Source: Clostridia bacterium
GTDB lineage: Bacteria > Bacillota_A > Clostridia > Oscillospirales > CAG-272
Length of the DNA stretch: 33,654 bases
Assembly (NCBI GenBank): GCA_017453335.1
Contig: JAFTKI010000001.1
Location: forward strand, 1 to 33,654
Reading direction: 5' to 3'
Below, in pieces: positions 1-7,887 of the stretch (its first letter is position 1; every line of letters begins with the position of its first letter). The notes under the pieces were generated by a model. The model made no database searches. It was not told the DNA's origin and saw nothing but the letters and a program-made list of their open reading frames with translations. The translations under genes were made by a program, and so were the position numbers.

Positions 1-2
1 AT

Positions 3-407
3 GAAAAGCACTATACCTCAAACGGCAACCTCAAGGGTGGCGACAGAGATACTGCCGAGATGGAAATTACCCATGAGGATTGGGCGTTTATGCGTGAGCT
101 TGACGGCTTTGTTCCTTCTTACTACAACATCAGAATCAAAGTCGAGGACGGTGTATATGAAGCAAGAGCGCACGTATGCAACGCGCGTGTATGGGGCGTA
201 ACCTTCCAAACGCCCGATAATCCCGTAGCAACGCTTATTTTTGATAAGGTTGAAGGTACGTTCACGAACAACGACGGAACGGTAAGAGCACTTACAGGCG
301 GTCGCGGTACAATGTCCGTAAGACAATGGCATCAGTATCCCAATATGCTTCCGCGCGAGCTTTACTGTGACGATGAGCGTACGGGGGAGAAATTCGAAAC
401 ACTTTGA
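3..407 (+). CDS. Hypothetical protein, 5'-truncated by window edge
   Basis: The frame is open from the first complete codon at base 3 to a TGA at 405-407, so the true start lies outside the window; the internal ATG at 60 has no clear ribosome binding site and is probably not the start. The visible 134 residues are soluble, rich in Asp, Glu, Thr and aromatic residues, with a Gly-rich turn (GGRGTMSV) and no membrane segment or recognisable catalytic motif. I do not recognise the family. The codon use looks natural and the antisense frame over it has no ribosome binding site. It converges with truB, with a perfect hairpin between them. Confidence 0.6.
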   Translation, partial: EKHYTSNGNLKGGDRDTAEMEITHEDWAFMRELDGFVPSYYNIRIKVEDGVYEARAHVCNARVWGVTFQTPDNPVATLIFDKVEGTFTNNDGTVRALTGGRGTMSVRQWHQYPNMLPRELYCDDERTGEKFETL

Positions 408-417
408 ATAATATACG

Positions 418-443
418 AGGGGCGACCGTTTTCGGTCGCCCCT
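418..443. other. Perfect 11-bp inverted repeat between convergent genes
   Basis: The arms AGGGGCGACCG and CGGTCGCCCCT are exact complements around a TTTT loop. It starts 11 bases after the stop of the partial gene and lies about 85 bases beyond the end of truB. No strong U tract follows on either strand (the plus side continues with AAAAAG), so it may be a weak bidirectional terminator or a copy of a small dispersed repeat. I cannot tell which from one copy. Confidence 0.6.
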
Positions 444-528
444 AAAAAGTTGAGGTTGTAGTAGACAAAGAAATTTTGCAAAACTGTCCTCTGGAGGGAA
501 CGGAGTTGTTGCCAAACTCTTTTTTTGA

Positions 529-1443
529 TTACAATACAAAGGTTTTGATCGATTTTACGGCAACGCCGTTCGTATATTCGCGCACCTCGCCGATCGCAAA
601 GAATGAGCCGCCTTGGTCGCACAAGCGTACGCGTGTTCCGAGCGGAAGGGAAGCGCCAAGCTTGTTCAAATAAATTTCACAGCCATTGCGGCACAAGTGC
701 TCAAAGAACGTGGGAAGCTTCAGGGCGGGAAGCGTTTGGAAGACCGATTCCGTTGGAAGCAAGACGCCAAGGCGCTCCTCCGCGCTCATCTCCTCAAGCT
801 CCGTGACCGTATGGGAATCGGTGATCGGAAAGCCGCAGGTCTCGCGTCTTTCAAGGCTTGCCATCACGCCGCCGCAACCAAGTGCTGTGCCGATGTCGGC
901 GCACAGCGTGCGGATATACGTGCCGCCCGAGCAATGTACGTCCAGAGTATAATCTGTTTTTGTATCAGTTGGGGCAGCGGATAGAGAAAGAATCTCGATC
1001 TCACGCGCCTTTCGCTCTATCACTTCACCGCGCCGTGCCAGATCCACCAGCTTCTGCCCGCCCACCTTCAAAGCGCTGTACATCGGCGGGATCTGCTTGA
1101 TTTTACCGCGAAAAAGAGGAAGCACTTCCTGCAGCGCGTCAAAATCGGGGATGCTGTCAGAGGTCGTGAGAACTGTTCCCGTTGTGTCCTCGGAGTCGGT
1201 GGTCAAACCAAGACGCAACGTCGCGCGATATCGCTTGGAATCGGCGGCGAGATATTCACACGCCTTTGCCGCACGTCCGATTAAAATCACAAGCACCCCC
1301 GTCGCCATTGGATCCAAGGTTCCCGTGTGTCCCACGCGGCGCGTATTGTACAGGCGGCGGATCTTACTGACGATATCGTGAGAGGTCACGCCCGCGTGCT
1401 TGTTCACGATCAAAACGCCGCATGGCTCCTGCTGTTCCGTCAT
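529..1443 (-). CDS. truB: tRNA pseudouridine(55) synthase TruB
   Basis: This enzyme isomerises uridine 55 to pseudouridine in the T-loop of most tRNAs in the cytoplasm. The 304-residue length fits the family. The signature GHTGTLDPMATGVL sits at residues 38-51 and contains the catalytic Asp44; the N-terminal GVLIVNKHAGVTSHD segment and the later GGTYIRTL segment are also typical. The C-terminal 60 residues are weakly conserved, as is usual for the PUA-like tail. Its ATG overlaps the stop of the upstream nitroreductase gene by four bases (ATGA at 1440-1443), so the two are probably translationally coupled. It is the last gene of a three-gene minus-strand operon with trmB. In many Bacillota truB lies near rbfA and ribF instead; here ribF is about 24 kb away. 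Confidence 0.97.
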   Translation of the reverse strand: MTEQQEPCGVLIVNKHAGVTSHDIVSKIRRLYNTRRVGHTGTLDPMATGVLVILIGRAAKACEYLAADSKRYRATLRLGLTTDSEDTTGTVLTTSDSIPDFDALQEVLPLFRGKIKQIPPMYSALKVGGQKLVDLARRGEVIERKAREIEILSLSAAPTDTKTDYTLDVHCSGGTYIRTLCADIGTALGCGGVMASLERRETCGFPITDSHTVTELEEMSAEERLGVLLPTESVFQTLPALKLPTFFEHLCRNGCEIYLNKLGASLPLGTRVRLCDQGGSFFAIGEVREYTNGVAVKSIKTFVL

Positions 1444-2036
1444 ACGTTGCTCTTTTCTGCTGACGAGATGATCAGATCGTTCAGCGTTCTTTTTTGTACG
1501 TAATGCACGCCGTTTTCTCTGTAGTAGGTCACGCTGCCGTCCTCTGCGGGATCCGTAAGCGTTACCGTTTCATCCGGTGCACCGAGCGCCAACACCAATT
1601 GCGGAACGAGGTGCGCGGGAAGTAGAAGTAGATTTTGCAAGCGTTCTGCCGAAAACGAACCGATCATACACCCACCAAACCCGCTCTCGCTTGCCGCCAT
1701 CATGATCGTTTGCGCGCAGATCCCAACGTCCTTCTGGAACTTCTCCGCGCCCGAGATCACAGTATTGTCCGAGCAAATCACGATATACGCCACAGGCGCG
1801 TGCCCGACGGGTGGTAGCTTCATATCCTTGATCTTTCCAGCCCAACGCGTTTCACGCAACAATACAGCGCATTCCGCATCGCTTGTCACCGTGCGGTATT
1901 TCAGCATTTGCAGATTGATGCTGGAGGGGCAGTACCGCGTGCAATCGATCCAATCCAGCAGCTGATCTTCGCTGATCTTTACAGAGGGATCGAAGCTGCG
2001 ATAGCTGCGGCTTTGCTTCAATAAATCCTTTAACAT
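1440..2036 (-). CDS. Nitroreductase-family flavoprotein
   Basis: Cytoplasmic FMN-dependent oxidoreductase of the nitroreductase fold, 198 residues. Visible family features are the N-terminal RSYRSF segment (the common RxxRxF phosphate-binding pattern), the SSINLQ segment near residue 40, the Gly-rich GFGGCMIGSF region near residue 120 and LALGAPDE near the C-terminus. The physiological substrate cannot be told from sequence. It sits between trmB (13 bases upstream) and truB (four-base overlap), which suggests co-transcription rather than a shared pathway. The start has an AGGAAACGG-type site between it and trmB. Confidence 0.85.
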   Translation of the reverse strand: MLKDLLKQSRSYRSFDPSVKISEDQLLDWIDCTRYCPSSINLQMLKYRTVTSDAECAVLLRETRWAGKIKDMKLPPVGHAPVAYIVICSDNTVISGAEKFQKDVGICAQTIMMAASESGFGGCMIGSFSAERLQNLLLLPAHLVPQLVLALGAPDETVTLTDPAEDGSVTYYRENGVHYVQKRTLNDLIISSAEKSNV

Positions 2037-2049
2037 TCCGTTTCCTTTC

Positions 2050-2697
2050 TCAGAATCTTACCCAAGCCGAATAGATCACCTGTCCGCGCTCGGAAAAATT
2101 CCGTTCGTATTCTGTCATAATATTATCCGCGTCTTTCTCGGAGTGGTGCAAATCTCGCGTCTGCCACTCTACCTGCAAGCCAAGCGCCGCAAATTCCTCA
2201 AGACTAAAATCAAACAGCCCCTCGTTGTCGGTCTTCAACTTCAGCATGCCCCCTGGCTTCAGTACACTTTTATAAAGCGCCAGAAAAGCACGGTGTGTCA
2301 ATCTTCGTTTAGCGTACCCCTTCTTTGGCCACGGATCGCTGAAATTGAGATAGATGCAGTCCACAGAATGCGCGGGGAACCATTCGGCTACGTTTCTGGC
2401 ATCCCCAATCAAAAAGCGCAGGTTATCGGGGCGCGCCTCCTTTGCTTGCATTGCCTTTTCCAGCGCGATGCAAGCCACGTCCGAAACACGCTCCATCGCG
2501 ATAAAATTCACATCGGGATACTTGCTCGCCATTCCAACCGCAAAATCTCCTTTTCCGCACCCGATCTCCAGATGGACAGGGCGAGGCGTGGGGAAGTAGC
2601 TCTGCGGATCGACCGCTGGAATTACGGGATTTTCAATCAGAATTTCAGAACACGCCGCGATTCTCTCGGCACCGTGCTTTTTCTTTCGCATTCTCAT
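2050..2697 (-). CDS. trmB: tRNA (guanine-N7)-methyltransferase TrmB
   Basis: SAM-dependent enzyme that methylates N7 of guanosine 46 in the tRNA variable loop. It has 215 residues, the normal size for bacterial TrmB. The SAM-binding motif EIGCGKG is at residues 44-50 and the hallmark NFSDPWPKKGYAKRRLTH is at 118-135, followed by the LKTDNEGLFDFS block. The N-terminus is basic (MRMRKKKHG). A promoter lies just upstream (2734-2762) and starts a transcript that would continue into the nitroreductase and truB. Two of the three operon genes modify tRNA. Confidence 0.97.
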   Translation of the reverse strand: MRMRKKKHGAERIAACSEILIENPVIPAVDPQSYFPTPRPVHLEIGCGKGDFAVGMASKYPDVNFIAMERVSDVACIALEKAMQAKEARPDNLRFLIGDARNVAEWFPAHSVDCIYLNFSDPWPKKGYAKRRLTHRAFLALYKSVLKPGGMLKLKTDNEGLFDFSLEEFAALGLQVEWQTRDLHHSEKDADNIMTEYERNFSERGQVIYSAWVRF

Positions 2698-2733
2698 AGC
2701 ATTCCATTCCTTTTCTTGGATCTTTCATTCATC

Positions 2734-2762
2734 ATTATAACAAAAATCCGATTCGTTTGCAA
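2734..2762 (-). promoter_or_regulatory. Sigma-70 type promoter of the trmB operon
   Basis: On the minus strand TTGCAA (2757-2762) is followed after 17 bp by TATAAT (2734-2739). The predicted start near 2727 leaves a leader of about 30 bases before the trmB ATG. Confidence 0.75.
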
Positions 2763-2800
2763 CCGAAAAAAGCAAAAAAAACGGAGATTTTCTTTCAATG

Positions 2801-2830
2801 TTGACAGAATTTGTTGTTTTGTGTTATAAT
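2801..2830 (+). promoter_or_regulatory. Consensus promoter directed antisense to acpP
   Basis: TTGACA (2801-2806), 18 bp, TATAAT (2825-2830) on the plus strand. No plus-strand gene begins nearby: a transcript would cross the acpP terminator hairpin, run antisense to all of acpP and reach comEC at 3289. I see no other good promoter directly upstream of comEC, so this may be its distal promoter with a leader of about 450 bases. Confidence 0.6.
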
Positions 2831-2836
2831 ATTGTC

Positions 2837-2871
2837 GAAAAAAGAAAAAACAGCACCGAACGAATCGGTGC
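2837..2871 (-). terminator. Terminator after acpP
   Basis: The stem GCACCGA/TCGGTGC (2853-2859 and 2865-2871) with a 5-base loop is followed on the minus strand by a U-rich run (CTGTTTTTTC), starting about 16 bases after the acpP stop. Confidence 0.8.
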
Positions 2872-2886
2872 CGTTTGTAAGTTTGA

Positions 2887-3117
2887 TTACTTCTTTGCGT
2901 TTGCTTCCAGATACTTGACTACGTCACCAATGGTCACAAACTTGTAAAGATCCTCGTCCTTGATTTCTACTTCGAACTTATCCTCACAAAGCATGATCAG
3001 ATCCGCAAGCTCGATCGAGTTGACCCCCAGATCATTTGCCAGATCGGAATCCATGGTGATCTCATCTGCATCCAGCTGAAGCTCCTCTACCAGAATGTTC
3101 TTGAGTTCTTCAAACAT
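2887..3117 (-). CDS. acpP: Acyl carrier protein
   Basis: Carries growing acyl chains on a 4'-phosphopantetheine arm during fatty acid synthesis in the cytoplasm. The 76-residue product is acidic, and the attachment motif GVNSIELADL places the modified serine at Ser34. The ATG at 3117 has a GGAGGAATAGTC ribosome binding site; the in-frame extension to 3294 would start upstream of the promoter, so it is rejected. It stands alone with its own promoter and terminator, outside any visible fab cluster. It could be a second, specialised ACP, but the sequence looks like a standard AcpP. Confidence 0.93.
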   Translation of the reverse strand: MFEELKNILVEELQLDADEITMDSDLANDLGVNSIELADLIMLCEDKFEVEIKDEDLYKFVTIGDVVKYLEANAKK

Positions 3118-3178
3118 GACTATTCCTCCAAAATGATTTTTGAATTTGGGAAACGGGTAAAAGCCCCATAACGAATAT

Positions 3179-3207
3179 ATTATACTTGAAAAAAAGTCAT
3201 TTGTCAA
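3179..3207 (-). promoter_or_regulatory. Consensus promoter of acpP
   Basis: Minus strand: TTGACA (3202-3207), 17 bp, TATAAT (3179-3184), a perfect match to the housekeeping consensus. It gives a leader of about 55 bases before the acpP ATG. Confidence 0.85.
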
Positions 3208-3288
3208 TACTTTTTTGGGAATTACACCGTTTTTTCGCTCTTTTGCGCATTTTTTCCAAAGAAACCGTTCGACGGAAAGGAGAGCCTT

Positions 3289-5538
3289 ATGCATTTACTT
3301 CATAATCGTCCTCTTGCAACGGTTGCGTGTGTGTTTGCACTCACGGCTCTTTTTGCCGCGCGTCTTTCTAAGGATACTCTTTTGATCGTGGGAATACTTC
3401 TTGCGTTCGCTGTCATTGTGCTCGGCGTTTGGTTCTTCAAACGTAAAAGTAAAACACTGTTTTTGATTCTTTTGTGCCTTCTTCTTTCCCTGATTGCCTG
3501 TACGCAATCTTTCATTTTCTTTCACGTGCGTTACAACGCTTTTCAAAAGCAGATCGGAAAGGATTGCGAGATCGTTGGTACAGTGATCTCCCGCGATACT
3601 TCCGCTTCTTATTACAGCACCTTTACCGTTGAACTTGAAAGCTTCAATGGTAAAAGCTGCTCGGGAGACTTTCAATTGGCATGCTCCTACGCCTCCGCCT
3701 TACAGGTTGGTGAACGATTCCGTGCAACTGCTACCGCCAAGGCCTTTGAAGAACGCACGGGATACGATGAAGAAACCGTTTTGCTGTCCGATGGGATTCT
3801 TTTGAAACTGGAATGTACGGATTCCGCGAATTTGGAGCGTTTGCCGACGGAGAAGCCGTCATTGCGCATCCTGTTTGCACAATGGAATGCAGAAGCCGCC
3901 TTTCGATTGGAGGAGTCGGTAGGCGGAGAGGAGGGAAAACTCGCCTCAGCATTGCTTCTCGGAAACCGTGACGCTCTGAGCGATGAATATACACTGGCGT
4001 TCAGGCGTGCGGGAATTTCACATCTTTTGGCATTGAGCGGTTTACACGTATCGATCTTGATCGGAATCCTGGAATGGATCTTACGTCATTTGCGCTGTCC
4101 CAAGCTTGCACGTATGATCGTTACGGTAATCGCAGCGCTTTTCTACCTCTTCCTGACGGGGTGTTCACCGTCTACCGTGCGTGCGGTTCTGATGCTTTGC
4201 GTTTTGGTGCTTGCCTTCTGCCTACGGGCGTCCTACGATTCCTTTACAGGGCTATGCACAGTGTTGACGGTTCTGCTGATTCTCTCTCCGAATGCAGTTC
4301 TTGACGTCGGCATGTGGATGTCCTTTCTCGCAGCAGGCTCGATCATTGTTTTTTCTCCCGCACTGCAAGGCTTTTTCAAGCGTACGATCCACAAATGGCC
4401 AATTCCGCGTTTGCTGCAAAGAATCCTTTTCGGGCTGATCGGCGCCTTGTTCGTCGGTACGGTGGCAAACCTTGCACTGATGCTGTTACAGGCGCACGTG
4501 TTTGGGGAATTGTCGCTGATGTCCGTGCCAGCCACTATGCTACAATCGATTCCAATGAGTGCGACCTTGCTCTGCGCTATCGTAACGATGCTCTTTCCGA
4601 TCCTTGGTGGCACGTGCCGCTTTTGTGCGGGGATCATGCTACAGATCGCGCACGATATTTCAAATATAAAGGGCATCGTGATTCCGTGCGGAGACGCTTG
4701 GACGCGCGGCGTGCTCGTCGTCTTAACCATAGTCCTGATCTTTCTCGCACTTGCCAAGTTCAAACGGGTTTGGTGGAGCTTTTTGCCCGTGTCTTTGGTC
4801 GGTATCGCGATCGCAACGTCGTTTGCTGTCAGCCATCTTCCGCAAAAGGGCATTCGGATGGACTACGTACAGGATACCGTTGGAGAATATCTTCTTTTTA
4901 CCGAGCACACGCACGCGGTTGCCGTTGACCTATCCTGCGGCTCTGCAACGGGAGCGTATACTTTGGCAGATCTCGCAGCAAAAGCGCGGTGTACCGAGAT
5001 CGACGACCTGATCCTTACGCACTATCATAATTCGGATGCATACGTGATCTCATGCTTATCCACAGCGGTCAAGCTTCGCCGCCTTCGTCTTCCCGAGCCG
5101 CAAAACGATTGGGAAGAGGGCGTTGTCATGCGGATTTGCGAGGAAGCGGAAGCGCACGGCATCGAGGTACGCTTCGATTTACGGGATCTTCCTATTGATG
5201 GCTTGAAGATCCGAGAATCCATGCATACAGATCCGCAAACAGGGGAGCACACGGCAATTCTCTTTTCGGCATCGGTCAACGGCGAGGAGATCGTTTACGT
5301 CAACGCAGCCGCATCGTGCTCTGCGTGGTCAAATACGCTCGAAAATGCTTTGGAACATGCGGATCATTGGCTGATTGGGGACACAGGCTATGATGCGAAT
5401 CAAAAATTTCCGTATACCGATCACACCCCCAAAACGATACTGATCCGATCGGAAGCACTGCGCTCCCTGATTCCGTATATCTCCACCCCAGACAGCGTTT
5501 ACGCGGCTTCTGCTGTTCATACCTACTACATCAAATAG
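3289..5538 (+). CDS. comEC: ComEC/Rec2-family DNA internalisation protein
   Basis: Inner-membrane channel protein that moves one DNA strand into the cell during natural transformation. The 749 residues follow the usual order: two N-terminal hydrophobic helices (about 10-75), a soluble DUF4131-like part (80-200), a polytopic competence domain with the signature HLLALSGLHV at 245-254 followed by several membrane helices to about 510, and a C-terminal metallo-beta-lactamase-like domain from about 524. That last domain looks degenerate: the expected HxHxDH motif reads THYHNSDA near residue 577. The start is ATG at 3289 after GGAAAGGAGAGCC. No comEA or other competence gene is adjacent, so competence cannot be inferred from this locus alone. 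Confidence 0.92.
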   Translation: MHLLHNRPLATVACVFALTALFAARLSKDTLLIVGILLAFAVIVLGVWFFKRKSKTLFLILLCLLLSLIACTQSFIFFHVRYNAFQKQIGKDCEIVGTVISRDTSASYYSTFTVELESFNGKSCSGDFQLACSYASALQVGERFRATATAKAFEERTGYDEETVLLSDGILLKLECTDSANLERLPTEKPSLRILFAQWNAEAAFRLEESVGGEEGKLASALLLGNRDALSDEYTLAFRRAGISHLLALSGLHVSILIGILEWILRHLRCPKLARMIVTVIAALFYLFLTGCSPSTVRAVLMLCVLVLAFCLRASYDSFTGLCTVLTVLLILSPNAVLDVGMWMSFLAAGSIIVFSPALQGFFKRTIHKWPIPRLLQRILFGLIGALFVGTVANLALMLLQAHVFGELSLMSVPATMLQSIPMSATLLCAIVTMLFPILGGTCRFCAGIMLQIAHDISNIKGIVIPCGDAWTRGVLVVLTIVLIFLALAKFKRVWWSFLPVSLVGIAIATSFAVSHLPQKGIRMDYVQDTVGEYLLFTEHTHAVAVDLSCGSATGAYTLADLAAKARCTEIDDLILTHYHNSDAYVISCLSTAVKLRRLRLPEPQNDWEEGVVMRICEEAEAHGIEVRFDLRDLPIDGLKIRESMHTDPQTGEHTAILFSASVNGEEIVYVNAAASCSAWSNTLENALEHADHWLIGDTGYDANQKFPYTDHTPKTILIRSEALRSLIPYISTPDSVYAASAVHTYYIK

Positions 5539-5574
5539 AAAAGCCTTTTTTCTGTGTCGAAAAGAGGCTTTTTT
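5539..5574 (+). terminator. Terminator after comEC
   Basis: Stem AAAAGCCT (5539-5546) with AGGCTTTT (5565-5572), ending in a T run. It begins directly at the comEC stop codon and is A-rich on the other side, so it could work in both directions. Confidence 0.75.
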
Positions 5575-5632
5575 CATATACTGCTAACATAGAAGCACCG
5601 ACGGTGCTTTATTATAAAACTTGGAGGCTTGC

Positions 5633-6535
5633 ATGACAGAGGGATTGGGTCCGTTGGCGGTGTTGGGAGGAGACGAACGACAGCTTTATATGTGCCGCGC
5701 ACTGGCATTGCAGGGGTATTTGGTGCGCACTTGGGGGCTTCCGCCTTCTGCAACGGAGGCAGCCCATTTTCATCGATGCAGCACATGGGAGGAAGCGATC
5801 AGATCATCACGAACGGTAATCCTGCCGCTGCCTGCCTCAAAGGACGGCGTACACGTCAATGCACAGCACGTCGGCAATGAAGCCTTGCGTTTGGATATCC
5901 TTTTAGCGAACCTCCAGCATAAGCTTCTCTTGGGTGGAAAGCTGTCCGATACGGTGCGTAGAATGGCGGAGGAGAATTGCGTTAGATGGATCGATTACTA
6001 CGATTCCGAATCCCTTCAGCTAAAAAATGCACTTGCCACCGCAGAGGGCGCGATTGAAATTGCCATGCGTGAGTTGCCCGTAACACTGGATCGATGCCAC
6101 GCGGCGATCATCGGCTTTGGACGAATCGGCGAATTGCTTGCCCAAAAGCTTGGTGCACTTGGCGTAGCAGTCACCGTTTATGCTCGTCGTGAGGAAGCGT
6201 TGACGCGCGCCGCCCTGTATGGCTGCTCCGTCGCACCGATCCAAACGGAAGACGGCAAGAGGATTATAACACGTATTCCGCAAACGGTACGCCTCATCCT
6301 GAACACCGTTCCGCAGCGTTTGCTGACACGGTCGGTTCTGCAAACGCTGCCGCGGAATTGTTTGCTGATCGATCTTGCATCCGCTCCCGGAGGCGTGGAT
6401 TTTCAGGCGGCGCAGGAGCTGAACCTAACAGCAATCTGGGCAACGGCGTTACCCGGAAAATATGCACCTGAGAGCGCGGGTACCTATCTTGCCGAAACGG
6501 TAGCATCCATTCTGTCAAAGGAGCTTTATACATGA
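5633..6535 (+). CDS. dpaA: Dipicolinate synthase subunit A (SpoVFA)
   Basis: With DpaB it makes dipicolinic acid from dihydrodipicolinate in the mother cell; the product accumulates in the spore core and gives heat resistance. The protein has 300 residues. It shows an N-terminal GGDERQ motif, a Rossmann segment GFGRIG at residues 161-166, an NTVPQRLL block and the LIDLASAPGGVDF and LPGKYAPESAGTY blocks typical of the family. ATG at 5633 is preferred over the TTG at 5621 because that TTG is part of the ribosome binding site (TTGGAGG). dpaB follows after 29 bases. A short perfect palindrome (AAGCACCG around one A) lies just upstream at about 5594-5610. Expression would be expected late in sporulation (sigma K), but I could not identify a promoter. 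Confidence 0.95.
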   Translation: MTEGLGPLAVLGGDERQLYMCRALALQGYLVRTWGLPPSATEAAHFHRCSTWEEAIRSSRTVILPLPASKDGVHVNAQHVGNEALRLDILLANLQHKLLLGGKLSDTVRRMAEENCVRWIDYYDSESLQLKNALATAEGAIEIAMRELPVTLDRCHAAIIGFGRIGELLAQKLGALGVAVTVYARREEALTRAALYGCSVAPIQTEDGKRIITRIPQTVRLILNTVPQRLLTRSVLQTLPRNCLLIDLASAPGGVDFQAAQELNLTAIWATALPGKYAPESAGTYLAETVASILSKELYT

Positions 6536-6564
6536 CATTTTGAAAAGACTTGAGGTGATTATAC

Positions 6565-7125
6565 ATGTTAGGTTATGCATTCTGCGGCTCCTTTTGTACG
6601 CATTCCGCTGCGTTACGGGAATTGCGGAATCTGTTAGAGGAGGGCTATGAGATCCAGCCGATCATGAGTGACGCGGTCTGGACGACCGATACGCGATTTG
6701 GAACGGCACAGGCGTTGCGGGACGAGGTGGAAGGCATTTGCAAAAGAAAGATCATCCATACCGTTCTGGAAGCTGAGCCATTGGGACCTGAGCATCCGTT
6801 GGAGGCACTGATCATTTCTCCATGCACGGGAAACACGTTGGCAAAGCTGGCAAACGGGATCACCGACACGGGCGCTACTATGGCGGCAAAGGCGCATTTG
6901 CGCCGAGATCGCCCTTTGATTCTGGCACTTGCATCCAACGACGCACTCTCCGCAAACCTGAAAAATATCGCGACCATGCTCTCGCGTAAATGCGTTTATT
7001 TTGTTCCGATGCACCAGGACGATCCCGAAAAAAAGCCCCATTCCTTGGTGGCGGATTTTTCCTTACTGCGTCCAACTCTTCACGCAGCGTTCGAGGGGAG
7101 ACAGTTCAGGCGACTTTTTCTTTAA
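6565..7125 (+). CDS. dpaB: Dipicolinate synthase subunit B (SpoVFB), flavoprotein fold
   Basis: Partner of DpaA in dipicolinic acid synthesis. The 186-residue flavoprotein-family protein starts with GYAFCGSFCTH, typical of the family, and continues with the flavoprotein signatures SPCTGNTLAKLANGITD and ALASNDALSANLKN. The ribosome binding site is TGAGGTGAT, eight or so bases before ATG at 6565. The presence of both subunits is strong evidence that the organism forms endospores. A strong terminator follows, so the dpaAB pair forms a closed unit. Confidence 0.95.
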   Translation: MLGYAFCGSFCTHSAALRELRNLLEEGYEIQPIMSDAVWTTDTRFGTAQALRDEVEGICKRKIIHTVLEAEPLGPEHPLEALIISPCTGNTLAKLANGITDTGATMAAKAHLRRDRPLILALASNDALSANLKNIATMLSRKCVYFVPMHQDDPEKKPHSLVADFSLLRPTLHAAFEGRQFRRLFL

Positions 7126-7136
7126 GATAATCCCAG

Positions 7137-7167
7137 GGAGCGATCCGACGCGGTCGCTCCTTTTTTT
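7137..7167 (+). terminator. Terminator after dpaB
   Basis: Stem GGAGCGA/TCGCTCC (7137-7143 and 7154-7160) followed by seven T residues, 12 bases after the dpaB stop. Confidence 0.9.
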
Positions 7168-7231
7168 CCTGCCAAAAGCATACCACGGATCTCTTTTTCA
7201 TAAGGTTAGCTATCGAGGAAAGGAGGCACTT

Positions 7232-7813
7232 ATGAAAAAACGGTTTACGGTACGTCCGATCGTATTGATCTTTTTGCTCGGGTTGATCCTTGGGGATCAG
7301 ACGGCGCTCGCCTTGATGACACTCCTTGCAGCGTTCACGCACGAAGTGGGGCATTTGATAGCGGCGAAATGCATGCGGATCCCACTCTCCCGCATGCAGA
7401 TCGACCTGCTCGGTGCGCGGCTTGAGGTGCAGGGAAGAGTATTAAGCTACAGCGAAGAATGGCTTCTTGCCGCCGCGGGCCCTTTGAGTAGCCTTTTGAG
7501 CGCGATCGCGGTCGCACCTCTCTGGAGCCGCTCCGAGTGGGCGGTTCTTTTTTCCTGCGCTTCCTTGCTCTTGGGGCTTCTGAATCTGTTGCCGATCCGC
7601 ACGTTTGACGGCGGTCGCATGCTGGAATCCTTTCTGAGTGCACGTACCTCTTGGCAAACCACCCGCGTGGTCATGCGGGGATGCTCCTTTTTGTTTCTCT
7701 TCCTTTTATTCGCATTTTCGGTCTATCTTTTACTGCGCGCCGACGACGGCTTGTCTCTTCTTTGCTTTTCCGTGAGCCTGCTGGCGCGCTTTTTTGAAGG
7801 TGAGATCGGATGA
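7232..7813 (+). CDS. Site-2 protease family (M50) metalloprotease, SpoIVFB-like
   Basis: Membrane zinc protease that cuts substrates within or near the membrane. The 193-residue protein is nearly all hydrophobic helices. It has the zinc motif HEVGH at residues 37-41, an AAAGPLSS block near 80-87 and the third-ligand region NLLPIRTFDGGR (118-129), a variant of NxxPxxxxDGG. The start is ATG at 7232 after AAAGGAGGCACTT; upstream in-frame extension would cross the dpaB terminator. SpoIVFB, which releases pro-sigma K, is the best-known short relative, and the position right after dpaAB (late mother-cell genes) fits that role. However, no SpoIVFA partner and no C-terminal CBS domain are present, so the role is inferred. 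Confidence 0.82.
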   Translation: MKKRFTVRPIVLIFLLGLILGDQTALALMTLLAAFTHEVGHLIAAKCMRIPLSRMQIDLLGARLEVQGRVLSYSEEWLLAAAGPLSSLLSAIAVAPLWSRSEWAVLFSCASLLLGLLNLLPIRTFDGGRMLESFLSARTSWQTTRVVMRGCSFLFLFLLFAFSVYLLLRADDGLSLLCFSVSLLARFFEGEIG

Positions 7814-7830
7814 TTTTTAGCGAGAAACTA

Positions 7831-7859
7831 TTGCAATTTTATTGCGATAATGCTATAAT
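7831..7859 (+). promoter_or_regulatory. Promoter of the ABC exporter operon
   Basis: TTGCAA (7831-7836), 17 bp, TATAAT (7854-7859). It separates the exporter genes from the M50 protease gene and shows that the ATP-binding protein starts at 7888, not at the upstream in-frame ATG at 7810. Confidence 0.8.
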
Positions 7860-7887
7860 AGATTTATTATCAAAAGGGAGATTGATC

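Noticed and set aside
4233..4853. 206-codon minus-strand ORF and 204-codon plus-strand ORF within comEC
   Set aside because: Both overlap the well-supported ComEC competence domain and show no family features or ribosome binding site.
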